Source: a virus. From it: a stretch of 55,664 bases of DNA. Location: positions 1-55,664 of IMG/VR virus record IMGVR_UViG_3300048908_000262; one strand, given 5' to 3'. The translations under genes were made by a program, and so were the position numbers. A model generated the notes under the pieces. That model was not told the DNA's origin and made no database searches. It worked only from the letters and a program-made list of their open reading frames with translations. Shown piece after piece: positions 7,722 to 14,525 of this stretch; positions within the stretch are counted from its first letter, which is position 1, and every line of letters starts with the position of its first letter.

Positions 7722-8036
7722 ATGAGAAGGAGCTACTTCAAGTGGGATGTGACAGTGATGCGGCAACCGGGAAGCCAGAAGCCCACGAGGCCCGGCACTA
7801 CCGTTGACGTTCCCGGCGCGCGTTGCACCAACTGCCGCCGCATGGTGCGCGCCGCACACAACCCGTTCGACGCTTCGGCCCCCACGGCAGGCGATGCCAC
7901 CGTTTGTTTCTATTGCGGGCACATCATGGTCTTTACCAAAGCGTTGCAACTGCGTGATCCCACCGATGCCGAACGGCTGCAAATCGCTGGCGACCCGCGC
8001 ATTGTTGCTATTAACAATGTTAGGACAAAGAACTGA
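7722..8036 (+). CDS. Zinc-ribbon protein
   Basis: This 104-residue protein has two knuckles, CTNC and CFYC, about 35 residues apart, consistent with a zinc ribbon. The start is uncertain: the ATG at 7722, GTG at 7749 and ATG at 7758 are all in frame, and AAGGAG at 7731 would favour 7749. It lies between the two exported-protein genes, but nothing in the sequence indicates export. The function is unknown. Confidence 0.58.
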   Translation: MRRSYFKWDVTVMRQPGSQKPTRPGTTVDVPGARCTNCRRMVRAAHNPFDASAPTAGDATVCFYCGHIMVFTKALQLRDPTDAERLQIAGDPRIVAINNVRTKN

Positions 8037-8050
8037 ACAAGGAGCTTAAG

Positions 8051-8362
8051 ATGCGAACTCTACTTCTGTTACTAATTCTGACTACCGCTGCGTCAGCGCA
8101 GCAAGATCCCGCCAAGCCGCTGCAAATCCCGCAAGTCGTGCCACTGCCGTCGTCGGGGCCGAAGACGGTGCCGATGGTCAATCTCAACAATGAGAAGATC
8201 GGCACCGCGACGATGACCGGCAACACCGTCTACTTTCGCGATACCGACGGCACGCTGCTGGCGTCGATGGTGGTCGATAAAGACGGCGCGCGTACGCTGT
8301 ATGACGCCAGCGGCCACGAGCTGCGCCACATGGACGGCAACGACCCCCGGCTGAAGCAATGA
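8051..8362 (+). CDS. Exported hypothetical protein
   Basis: This 103-residue protein has a clear signal peptide (residues 1-17, cut near SAQ) followed by a Pro-rich linker and a small beta-rich domain ending in a polar tail. It has no lipobox. AAGGAG precedes the ATG. It lies between two PEP-CTERM-like genes, so this segment seems devoted to envelope or surface functions. The family is not recognised. Confidence 0.68.
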   Translation: MRTLLLLLILTTAASAQQDPAKPLQIPQVVPLPSSGPKTVPMVNLNNEKIGTATMTGNTVYFRDTDGTLLASMVVDKDGARTLYDASGHELRHMDGNDPRLKQ

Positions 8363-8363
8363 C

Positions 8364-8444
8364 ATGTCAGGGAACGGCTGGCTGATTTGGATGCTGGTGC
8401 TGGCCGTTGTCGTGATGGTTGGCGTGACGTTGAGGGGCCTATGA
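8364..8444 (+). CDS. 26-residue membrane mini-protein
   Basis: A short frame (MSGNGWLIWMLVLAVVVMVG, then TLRGL) starts one base after the upstream stop and consists of a single transmembrane helix with a short basic end. The tight spacing and clean hydrophobic profile support it as a real gene, but it is short and has no independent ribosome site. It could be an anchor or a modulator of the neighbouring exported proteins. Confidence 0.42.
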   Translation: MSGNGWLIWMLVLAVVVMVGVTLRGL

Positions 8445-8483
8445 AAAACCGGAATCGGTTAGGGGCGACCCTGACTGATAGTT

Positions 8484-8499
8484 CGGCACGGCCGTGCCG
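8484..8499. repeat. 16-bp perfect palindrome upstream of exported-protein gene 2
   Basis: CGGCACGGCCGTGCCG is self-complementary and lies 24 bases upstream of the ATG at 8523, next to the hairpin AACCG-GAAT-CGGTT near 8447-8460. It could be an operator or part of a structured leader. No promoter hexamers are obvious. Confidence 0.4.
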
Positions 8500-8522
8500 G
8501 GCTCGATCAGAGGAGTGCATGC

Positions 8523-9218
8523 ATGCATAAAAAACTGTTGCTCACCGCTGTCGCCGTTGCGGCAGTGGTGGGAACGATTGCCACCGCGAGGGCGGCGTCA
8601 ATCACCTTCACCGCGTCGGAAGACGGCGGTGCTACTCAGACTATCGCTACCGGGCAGTCGTCGGCCACGTTGGGGCCGGTGGTGTTCGGCGACTTCACCA
8701 TCCTGGCTACCGGGGCGACCCAGGGCACGCTGCCTGCTCCTGGGATTCTTCAGGGCCAGACTATCGACATCCAGTCGCAGAGCACGACCTCGCATACCCT
8801 GGACCTCCAGGTGCTGGGTATCGGCGTGACCGGCTCTGGGCTGTCGGCTCTGCTCAGTGGCTTCGACGCCACCGGGTTGTCGAGCGGCTGGACCGCAACG
8901 ATTTCGACCGATATCAACAATCAGATCATCGCGTCGTCAACGTTCACCGGGCCGGTCAGCGGCGGCCACGATTCCAGCTTGAACGCCTTCAATTTGCCGG
9001 GGACGTTCAACGCCAGTGTCGATTTCCACATCGTCACCACCGGTGCCGGTGCGGCCAATCTCGGTGGCGCGCTGTCGGCGTCGGCAGCGGCGGTGCCTGG
9101 ACCCCTTGCCGGTGCTGGCTTGCCCGGGTTGATCTTCGGCGGGCTCGCGCTCTGGGGTGCGTGGAAACAGAAACGCCGTGCGGGTGGTTCTGTCCCCGCT
9201 AACGCTATCGGTGCCTAA
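8523..9218 (+). CDS. Exported protein with PEP-CTERM-like sorting tail (2)
   Basis: This 231-residue protein is built like the first exported protein: a signal peptide (residues ~1-24, cut near ARA), a low-charge beta-type body rich in Ser, Thr and Gly, and a C-terminal tail from residue 191 with VPGPLAGAGLPGL, a hydrophobic helix, then KQKRR. Unlike the first, about ten residues follow the basic cluster. The body is not closely similar to the first, so they share the sorting module rather than being a simple duplication. AGGAG precedes the start, and a strong hairpin follows the stop. Confidence 0.75.
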   Translation: MHKKLLLTAVAVAAVVGTIATARAASITFTASEDGGATQTIATGQSSATLGPVVFGDFTILATGATQGTLPAPGILQGQTIDIQSQSTTSHTLDLQVLGIGVTGSGLSALLSGFDATGLSSGWTATISTDINNQIIASSTFTGPVSGGHDSSLNAFNLPGTFNASVDFHIVTTGAGAANLGGALSASAAAVPGPLAGAGLPGLIFGGLALWGAWKQKRRAGGSVPANAIGA

Positions 9219-9233
9219 CCGGCGCTGATCGAC

Positions 9234-9274
9234 GGGAGCGTCCCTGAAACGAGCCCCGTAGCAGGGGCGCTCCC
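9234..9274 (+). terminator. Hairpin after exported-protein gene 2
   Basis: GGGAGCGTCCCTG (9234-9246) pairs with CAGGGGCGCTCCC (9262-9274), 13 pairs with one G-U. It closes the exported-protein segment. No U-run follows. Confidence 0.5.
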
Positions 9275-9293
9275 ACGATGAAGATATAGGCGT

Positions 9294-9479
9294 ATGGGGC
9301 CACGTGCTGAAGAAGAGCTGACCGAAAAACAATTGGCGCGGGTCGTCAAAATGCACCGCGCTGGGTATTCGCTGCGAGTTATCGGCGAACGCTTCGGGCT
9401 TAACTACAGCGCGATCTCACGTATCCTGCGTAAGTTGAAAGCATACGATGCCAAGAAAACCGGGAACCCTTGGAAATGA
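9294..9479 (+). CDS. Small helix-turn-helix protein
   Basis: This 61-residue protein is mostly one helix-turn-helix of the resolvase or Hin C-terminal type: KMHRAGYSLRVIGERFGLNYS, then SRILRK, with basic tails. It may be a small DNA-binding regulator or the left-over DNA-binding part of a recombinase. No catalytic domain is present. It is coupled to the next gene (ATGA). Confidence 0.65.
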   Translation: MGPRAEEELTEKQLARVVKMHRAGYSLRVIGERFGLNYSAISRILRKLKAYDAKKTGNPWK

Positions 9480-9736
9480 TCAGACGATTTTTCGTTTGGC
9501 TCGATGAGCAACCGTGGTTCTGGGACTATCTCATCGCTTACGGTGCCGTCTTTGGCATGATCGCCACCACTGCCTACTACGCCTATTACGCAGGCTGGCA
9601 GGGTTTTTTAATTTGCGTCGGCTTCGGAGCCTTGAGCCTTTTGATCATGAGCAGCGACATGGCCTACCTGATCCCGGGTGTCGGCACCTGTTTGCGGTAT
9701 TGGGACCGCAAGAACAAAGAGAAGAAAGTTCAATGA
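9476..9736 (+). CDS. Membrane protein
   Basis: This 86-residue protein has two hydrophobic helices (residues ~18-40 and ~44-62), an aromatic-rich N-terminus and a basic C-terminal tail. The ATG overlaps the HTH gene's stop. It could act at the inner membrane, for example in superinfection exclusion or as a holin-like protein, but it sits in the early arm and no family is recognised. Confidence 0.6.
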   Translation: MIRRFFVWLDEQPWFWDYLIAYGAVFGMIATTAYYAYYAGWQGFLICVGFGALSLLIMSSDMAYLIPGVGTCLRYWDRKNKEKKVQ

Positions 9737-9921
9737 CTGCAGCACTGTGGTTCACTGTTATTTACCTGGGGATATTTCTGATTATCTACACCCAAGCCGT
9801 TGGCCGTACGGTTGCGAAACCGATGCAGCAGACACCTGTCGATAACCCTGTGCAAAACCCCTACGATTACCTGTTCGATGACAGGTATAACCCTGTTGAT
9901 AATAAGCGAGTGAACCCGTGA
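9733..9921 (+). CDS. Single-span membrane protein
   Basis: This 62-residue protein has one N-terminal transmembrane helix (residues ~4-22) and a polar, Asn- and Pro-rich tail. The ATG overlaps the previous stop and its stop overlaps the next GTG. With the preceding gene it forms a membrane pair of unknown role. Confidence 0.58.
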   Translation: MTAALWFTVIYLGIFLIIYTQAVGRTVAKPMQQTPVDNPVQNPYDYLFDDRYNPVDNKRVNP

Positions 9922-10118
9922 AGTATCGCGTTCTCTTCCCCTGCGGAGATGGCATTTGCCACGAAGATTTCGAGACCCGCGAACTGGCCGACACTCGCGC
10001 CATGCTGCGGCAGCAGCAACTGCAAGAGGACGCCAAGCGCGGGTTGGTCAAGGCCGACGCTTGGATGAACGTGCACATCCGCGAACTGACGGCGAAGGAA
10101 AAGGCGCAGTACCTGTGA
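9918..10118 (+). CDS. Hypothetical protein
   Basis: This 66-residue charged, helical protein starts at a GTG that overlaps the upstream stop. It has two cysteines near the N-terminus and no recognised domain. It precedes the methyltransferase by 10 bases. Confidence 0.58.
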   Translation: MKYRVLFPCGDGICHEDFETRELADTRAMLRQQQLQEDAKRGLVKADAWMNVHIRELTAKEKAQYL

Positions 10119-10128
10119 AGAGGATGAA

Positions 10129-10677
10129 GTGACCAAGCGCGGTGCCGACTACCCACGCAAGCCTAATGACTTCTACGCCACGCCACCGGAAGCCACTCAA
10201 GCACTGCTCGATCACGTCGGCTTTCAGCACCGGGTCTGCGACCCGGCCTGCGGCGACGGCGCGATCCTCAACGTGCTGATTGCCAACGGTTACCACGCTG
10301 TCGGTGACGACATCACCAACCAATATAATTTCCTGACCGACAGGTTTCGCTGGCCTAACTGCAATATCGTCACCAACCCGCCATTTGGTATCGGCGGTCG
10401 CGATGCGCTGCTGTTCATCAGACGCGCCCTGCAGGTTTGCAACCTCAGAATCGCCATGCTGCTGCCGGTCGATTACGACAGCGGCAAGACCCGGCGCGCG
10501 GTGTTTGCCGACTGCCCGCACTTTGCCATCAAGCTGACCCTGCTCAACCGCATTCGCTGGTTCAACGGCGTCAGCGGCAGCCTCAACCACGCATGGTTCA
10601 TCTGGGATAAAAAGCACAGCGGCGGCCCGCGCCTGCGCTACGCCGAGCAGAAGTACCCCAGCAAGCTGTTCTCTTGA
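10129..10677 (+). CDS. Orphan DNA adenine methyltransferase
   Basis: This 182-residue protein has the SAM-binding motif I DPACGDG (residues ~37-43) and the catalytic motif IV NPPF (residues ~84-87), typical of N6-adenine methyltransferases. YDSGKT and a C-terminal DHAWFIW-like NHAWFIW stretch complete the small phage-type fold. No restriction enzyme is adjacent, so it may protect phage DNA from host restriction or mark it for regulation. It starts at GTG 10129 after GAGGA. The target sequence cannot be read from the protein. Confidence 0.78.
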   Translation: MTKRGADYPRKPNDFYATPPEATQALLDHVGFQHRVCDPACGDGAILNVLIANGYHAVGDDITNQYNFLTDRFRWPNCNIVTNPPFGIGGRDALLFIRRALQVCNLRIAMLLPVDYDSGKTRRAVFADCPHFAIKLTLLNRIRWFNGVSGSLNHAWFIWDKKHSGGPRLRYAEQKYPSKLFS

Positions 10678-10702
10678 CAAAATAGACAGCATGTCTTAAG
10701 TT
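10674..10702 (+). promoter_or_regulatory. Operator-promoter c
   Basis: TTGACA (10674-10679) is followed by a 17-bp spacer and TAAGTT (10697-10702). The spacer contains GACAGCATGTC (10685-10695). It overlaps the methyltransferase stop and lies 21 bases upstream of the HTH gene at 10724, which suggests autoregulation. Confidence 0.72.
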
Positions 10703-10723
10703 AAAGGCGAGGAGTATTGCGCC

Positions 10724-11044
10724 ATGTACAAAACTGAGGAAGCTGGACGGCCGCGCTTCAAGAAGCCGCCGGTCCTGAAGATGCAAGTTCGCGAGGACAT
10801 CGCGCGTCAGCTTGAGCCGATGACCCGCAGCGAACTGACGTGGTTCGACGGCAAGATGAATTCGGCCGAGTTCGCCCTGGCCATCGAAAAGCTGGGGTTA
10901 ACCCCGTCGGATGTCGGACAGTGGCTTGGCATGAGCCAGCGCACCGGGCATCGTCTGGTGGCGGGAGACGTGCCGATCTCCACTGCCATCGGCAAGCTGG
11001 TGACGCTGATGGTGCGGCTGAAGCTCAAGCCCGATCAAGTCTGA
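10724..11044 (+). CDS. HTH regulator, candidate repressor of the operator family
   Basis: This 106-residue protein has a basic N-terminus and a helix-turn-helix at residues ~52-85 (IEKLGLTPSDVGQWLGMSQR, then TGHRLVAG), close to the XRE and Cro type. It is expressed from operator-promoter c with GGCGAGGAG as ribosome site. Because its own promoter carries the shared palindrome, it is the best internal candidate for the protein that binds GACANNNTGTC; this is inference. It has no cleavable repressor domain. Confidence 0.68.
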   Translation: MYKTEEAGRPRFKKPPVLKMQVREDIARQLEPMTRSELTWFDGKMNSAEFALAIEKLGLTPSDVGQWLGMSQRTGHRLVAGDVPISTAIGKLVTLMVRLKLKPDQV

Positions 11045-11271
11045 TGACCGAGCCCGTGCTTCACATGTGGACGATCTACCACAACCCGGTAGACCATCCC
11101 GGCCAATTCGTGGCACGCCGGTTCGAGGTCGGCACCCACAGCGTGACCCCGACTCACGATATGTACACCGCCGACACTCTGGCCGAAGTGCGAGCCCTGC
11201 TGCCGTTTGGCTTGATCTACACCCCGCGCCAAGTCGGAGACGACGCTACTATCGTGGAGGTCTGGATATGA
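11044..11271 (+). CDS. Hypothetical protein
   Basis: This 75-residue alpha/beta protein is coupled to the HTH gene (TGATGA) and to the next gene (ATGA). It contains strands around FVARRFEVG and a helix (ADTLAEVRALLP). It resembles small phage proteins of unknown function that sit beside regulators. It has no cysteine or membrane segment. Confidence 0.58.
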   Translation: MTEPVLHMWTIYHNPVDHPGQFVARRFEVGTHSVTPTHDMYTADTLAEVRALLPFGLIYTPRQVGDDATIVEVWI

Positions 11272-11654
11272 GCCAGCAAGCCATTCTCAGCAGTTATTAT
11301 CTGGTCACGCCGGATAATATCGGCCGGTTCGACGACGCTGCCCGGCGCGGCAACCGCAACGCCAAGTGCGTGATGCAGGCGGTGGTGGCTTGGGCGGCCT
11401 ACATCGACCAGGGCGATCACGACTGCCACTGCCTGAACCCGCGCTGTCCCAATCGCAGCATAAAGTTCGACCCGCATGTGTTCGAGCCGCTGGGCATGAT
11501 CGTGCTGACGCCGGAGCTAGACGACCCCAACACCCGCATGGTGGTGGGTATCTGCCGCGATTGCATCAAAGTCGCCGACTTCGATGACATGATCAAAGAG
11601 TCGCTGCAGTTCCTGCTGGACACCGACGACGCACCTTCGAAGATGAAGCATTGA
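11268..11654 (+). CDS. Hypothetical Cys-containing protein
   Basis: This 128-residue protein has a CHCLNPRCPNR knuckle in the middle and a CRDC knuckle ~60 residues later, which together could bind one zinc. The rest is alpha/beta with an acidic C-terminus. It starts inside an ATGA overlap. The family is not known; the paired knuckles suggest a structural zinc rather than a catalytic site. Confidence 0.6.
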   Translation: MSQQAILSSYYLVTPDNIGRFDDAARRGNRNAKCVMQAVVAWAAYIDQGDHDCHCLNPRCPNRSIKFDPHVFEPLGMIVLTPELDDPNTRMVVGICRDCIKVADFDDMIKESLQFLLDTDDAPSKMKH

Positions 11655-11676
11655 CAGCGCCCGTGTCCTGCACTAT

Positions 11677-11691
11677 GTCAACATTGTTGAC
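11677..11691. promoter_or_regulatory. Inverted repeat GTCAA-N5-TTGAC
   Basis: GTCAACATTGTTGAC is a perfect palindrome around one base. It lies in the 62-base gap before the helicase region. A related copy, GTCAA-ACATG-TTGAC, is at 6406-6420. It is a candidate binding site for a second regulator. Confidence 0.4.
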
Positions 11692-11716
11692 AAAAAGGAT
11701 GTTGGAGTCATGAGCT

Positions 11717-12043
11717 ATGGAACTGAGCACCGAACCGCTGCGCAAGTACAATCAACTGGAGCGCAAGCTGTTCGCCGCCATCCCGCAGGACGGTGGCCGC
11801 GTCAACCTCAAACAACTGATTTTCGTGCGGTTGAAGCACAATCCCGAATGGGACGTGAAGCACCCGCGCAATATCCTGTCCACAATCATGATCAGGCTGG
11901 CGCAGAAGATCGCGGACAACGACGAGCCGTTCAAGCTGTGCCGGGAGGGCGTGCGCCGGGAGCAGGTCTGGTACTGGCTGGAGCCAAAGGGTACACGCCG
12001 AAGCTCCCCCGCTGGAAACATCAAGAGTCTGCTCTTCAGCTAG
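11717..12043 (+). CDS. Helicase-leader protein, possible frameshift partner
   Basis: This 108-residue basic protein of winged-helix-like composition ends 105 bases inside the helicase frame. Up to residue ~92 (VWYWLEPKG) it reads as normal coding; the last 16 residues look like out-of-frame sequence. At 11986-11992 the heptamer A-AAG-GGT fits the -1 slippery pattern X-XXY-YYZ. A slip there would join WLEPK directly to the helicase GYTPKLP. So this may be the N-terminal domain of the helicase, or a separate overlapping gene. Confidence 0.6.
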   Translation: MELSTEPLRKYNQLERKLFAAIPQDGGRVNLKQLIFVRLKHNPEWDVKHPRNILSTIMIRLAQKIADNDEPFKLCREGVRREQVWYWLEPKGTRRSSPAGNIKSLLFS

Positions 12044-13431
12044 GCCGCGAGCGCACCGCCATCGCCTATTTCATGGAGATGCGCACCGGCAAGACCAAGA
12101 CCATTTTGGACGAATTCGGCGAGCTGGAGGCCAAAGGCGAGATCCAGCATCTTCTCGTCGTCGCCCCGGCAGGTGTCTACCGCACCTGGAAGGTCGATGC
12201 CGAGAAGCATCTCAGCGACGAGCTGGCGAAGCGCGTCAAGCTCTTACTGTGGGATTCCAAGGATGGCCCGGCGGCGCGCGAGAAGCTCGCCAGCATCCCG
12301 CAGCAGGGCGGCCCCAAGATCCTGCTGATGAACATCGAGGCGCTGTCCACGGTCGAGTTCGCCCAGGCGCTGTGCGCGCGGTTCATCAAGGCCGCGCCGA
12401 CCATGATGGTGATCGACGAATCCACCGTGATCAAGAGCGGCAAAGCCAACCGCACTAAGTTCTGTCTGGCAGCGGCCCCGCACTGCAAGCGCCGCCGCAT
12501 TCTCTCGGGACTGCCGACGCCGCAGTCGCCGCTCGACATCTACACCCAGTTCAATTTTCTCGATAAGCGCATCTTTGCCGAATTCAAAGACCTCAAGGCG
12601 TTCCAGGATCGCTACGCCATCACCCGGCAGATCAAGACCGGCAACGGCCGTATCATCGAGATCGTGTCGGGCTTCCAGCGGCTCGACGAGCTGCAGGCCA
12701 CCATCGCCAAGCATTCGTATCGGGTGCTGCTGAAGGATTGCACTGACCTGCCGGAGAAGCAGTACATGGTGCGCCACGTCGAGCTGACGCCCAAGCAGAA
12801 ACAAAACTATCTGGAGATGAAGGAATACGCGCGCACCAAGCTGGGCAACCAGGAATACGTCACCTCGCAGAACGTGCTGACGCATCTGCTGCGGCTGCAG
12901 CAAATCGTTGCCGGTCACACCACCAGCGACGGTGACGTCACGGTCGATATTCCCGAGAACAAGACCACCGAAATGCTGGCCATTCTGGAGCAATGGGTGG
13001 GCAAGAAGGCGGTGATCTGGGCGACGTTCGACCACGACGTAAAGAAGATCGCGGCGGTGCTGGAGAAGACCTACGGCCCCGGCTGCTGCGCCCGGTTCTG
13101 GGGCGGCAACCGCAACACCCGCGAGGCCGATGAAGCGCGCTTCAAGAATGACCCAAAGTGTCGCTTCATGATTGCCACTCCGGCATCGGGCGGACGCGGC
13201 CGTACCTGGGACAGCGCCGATCTGGTGATCTACTACACCAACTCATTCAACTACGAGCACCGCGCCCAGAGCGAAGAGCGCGCCCAGGCGGTCGGCAAGA
13301 AGACCAGCGTGCTGTATTACGATCTGGTCTGCCTCGACACCGTCGAAGAGAAAGTGCTTGGCGCGCTGCGCAACAAGATGTCGCTGAGCGATGCCATCAC
13401 CGGCGACGACTATAAGAAATGGGTTGTTTAA
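11938..13431 (+). CDS. SNF2/DEAD-type DNA helicase
   Basis: This superfamily 2 helicase of ~497 residues is counted from the GTG at 11938. It shows motif Q-like PRWKHQ, Walker A EMRTGKTKT, motif Ia VVAPAGVYRTW, Walker B VIDEST, motif III SGLPTPQ and a motif V/VI region from TPASGGRGRTWDSAD to AQSEERAQAVG, like the short phage SNF2 helicases. It probably acts in phage DNA replication or recombination. The GTG has a poor ribosome site and the next ATG (12073) would fall at Walker A, so expression may depend on -1 frameshifting from the 11717 gene. Residues upstream of GYTPKLP in this frame look non-native. Confidence 0.82.
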   Translation: MPGGRAPGAGLVLAGAKGYTPKLPRWKHQESALQLGRERTAIAYFMEMRTGKTKTILDEFGELEAKGEIQHLLVVAPAGVYRTWKVDAEKHLSDELAKRVKLLLWDSKDGPAAREKLASIPQQGGPKILLMNIEALSTVEFAQALCARFIKAAPTMMVIDESTVIKSGKANRTKFCLAAAPHCKRRRILSGLPTPQSPLDIYTQFNFLDKRIFAEFKDLKAFQDRYAITRQIKTGNGRIIEIVSGFQRLDELQATIAKHSYRVLLKDCTDLPEKQYMVRHVELTPKQKQNYLEMKEYARTKLGNQEYVTSQNVLTHLLRLQQIVAGHTTSDGDVTVDIPENKTTEMLAILEQWVGKKAVIWATFDHDVKKIAAVLEKTYGPGCCARFWGGNRNTREADEARFKNDPKCRFMIATPASGGRGRTWDSADLVIYYTNSFNYEHRAQSEERAQAVGKKTSVLYYDLVCLDTVEEKVLGALRNKMSLSDAITGDDYKKWVV

Positions 13432-13943
13432 TGCCCTACAAAGATAAGAGATTTGATGCTTTTCGTCGGCAACGAATGGAGAGCCGTAAACGTGGCATTG
13501 CTTTTCATTTTACATTTGAAGATTGGGTCGCTTGGTGGGAGGAACATCTTGGTTTGGAATGGCTTACTAAACGCGGCAGCAAGCGTCATCAATTCGTGAT
13601 GGCACGGAAAGGTGACATGGGAGATTACCATCGCTCCAATGTTGAGTGTATAACTGCTTCGCAAAACGCCACAGATAATAACTACAACAACCCTGATGGA
13701 CACAACCATGGCAACGGCGGCGCATGTCGAGGACGCAAGCAGCCACTCGAACTGAAAGTAAAACTGAGTCGAATGCGTATGGGTGCCGATAACCCGTTCT
13801 ACGGGAAAAAACACTCGGAAGTTTCGCGACAGAAGATGCGCGACAGCAGTAAACACTTTAAAAAAGCTGTGTCAATTGCTGCCAGAAAACGTATGAGCAA
13901 AGCGCAACAGCTTCGTTGGCTTAAAGAATGTCGCCCGTCATGA
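13431..13943 (+). CDS. Homing-endonuclease-like protein with NUMOD3 motif
   Basis: This 170-residue basic protein starts in a TAATG overlap with the helicase stop. The N-terminal half carries the phage pattern RGIAFHFTFEDWVAWWEEHLG, then FVMARKGDMGDYH and NVECITASQN, seen in free-standing endonuclease-like genes. The C-terminal half has the NUMOD3 DNA-binding motif NPFYGKKHSEVSRQKM. The DNA is clearly more AT-rich than its neighbours, a sign of recent insertion. No intron is evident. It is likely a selfish gene that cuts alleles lacking it. Confidence 0.68.
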   Translation: MPYKDKRFDAFRRQRMESRKRGIAFHFTFEDWVAWWEEHLGLEWLTKRGSKRHQFVMARKGDMGDYHRSNVECITASQNATDNNYNNPDGHNHGNGGACRGRKQPLELKVKLSRMRMGADNPFYGKKHSEVSRQKMRDSSKHFKKAVSIAARKRMSKAQQLRWLKECRPS

Positions 13944-14272
13944 CCGACCGTTTGACCCTGCCGCAGCGCCGACCGAATGAAACTTTCGAGCTGCATTTCG
14001 GCAATCACCGTAGTGCTTACAGCGTCACCATCGGTTACGCCCATGTTGACAGACGCAGGCAAATTCAGGAAGTGTTCATCAGCGGAGCCCAGGTCGGCAC
14101 CGAAATGGACGCCATCACCCGCGACGGCGCGATCCTGCTATCGTTGGCGCTGCAGCATGGCACTCCGTTGGAGACCATTGCCAATGCCATCACCCGCAAT
14201 TGTCGTGGCGAAGCCGACAGCATTATCGGAGCTGTTGTAGACAGGATACTGAAGCACTATGAAAAAACGTAA
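13940..14272 (+). CDS. TSCPD-domain protein
   Basis: This 110-residue protein matches the TSCPD domain found at the end of class II ribonucleotide reductases and as free phage proteins. It has FISGAQVGTEMDAITRDGAI, then a SLALQHG helix, a TPLETIANAI helix, and a final helix IIGAVVDRIL. It may assist nucleotide reduction or bind nucleic acid. No reductase gene lies in the window. The ATG overlaps the upstream stop (ATGA). Confidence 0.68.
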   Translation: MTDRLTLPQRRPNETFELHFGNHRSAYSVTIGYAHVDRRRQIQEVFISGAQVGTEMDAITRDGAILLSLALQHGTPLETIANAITRNCRGEADSIIGAVVDRILKHYEKT

Positions 14273-14525
14273 ATGGGTAGCCATCGCGAAAAAGAAGAAA
14301 AAAGTTTCGACATCGCGACGAAAGAAAACACCGAAGCCGTGGGCGGCGGCGCGACCGGCCAAGCGCATCATGCCGACCGGCCAGTGGATCGTCACTGAGA
14401 GAGTGCTGGGCTTCTACGTCAAGAACGGTAAGGAAGAATCAGGACCTTACCGCAATCGCAAGGAGGCCAGCAACATGGCCAAGACCTTGAATTCGGCAGT
14501 GCCAACCACGTCGTTGTTCTCATGA
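14259..14525 (+). CDS. Lys-rich basic protein
   Basis: This 88-residue, strongly basic protein has lysine runs in residues 2-25 and a small folded part afterwards. The N-terminus looks like a nucleic-acid-binding tail. It overlaps the TSCPD gene by 14 bases and is coupled to the next gene (ATGA). No known family is recognised. Confidence 0.58.
   Translation: MKKRKWVAIAKKKKKVSTSRRKKTPKPWAAARPAKRIMPTGQWIVTERVLGFYVKNGKEESGPYRNRKEASNMAKTLNSAVPTTSLFS

Noticed and set aside
11710-11937. N-terminal extension of the helicase frame
   Set aside because: These codons are the out-of-frame reading of the 11717 gene (Gln/Arg/Pro-rich) and should not be counted as helicase unless initiation is shown there.
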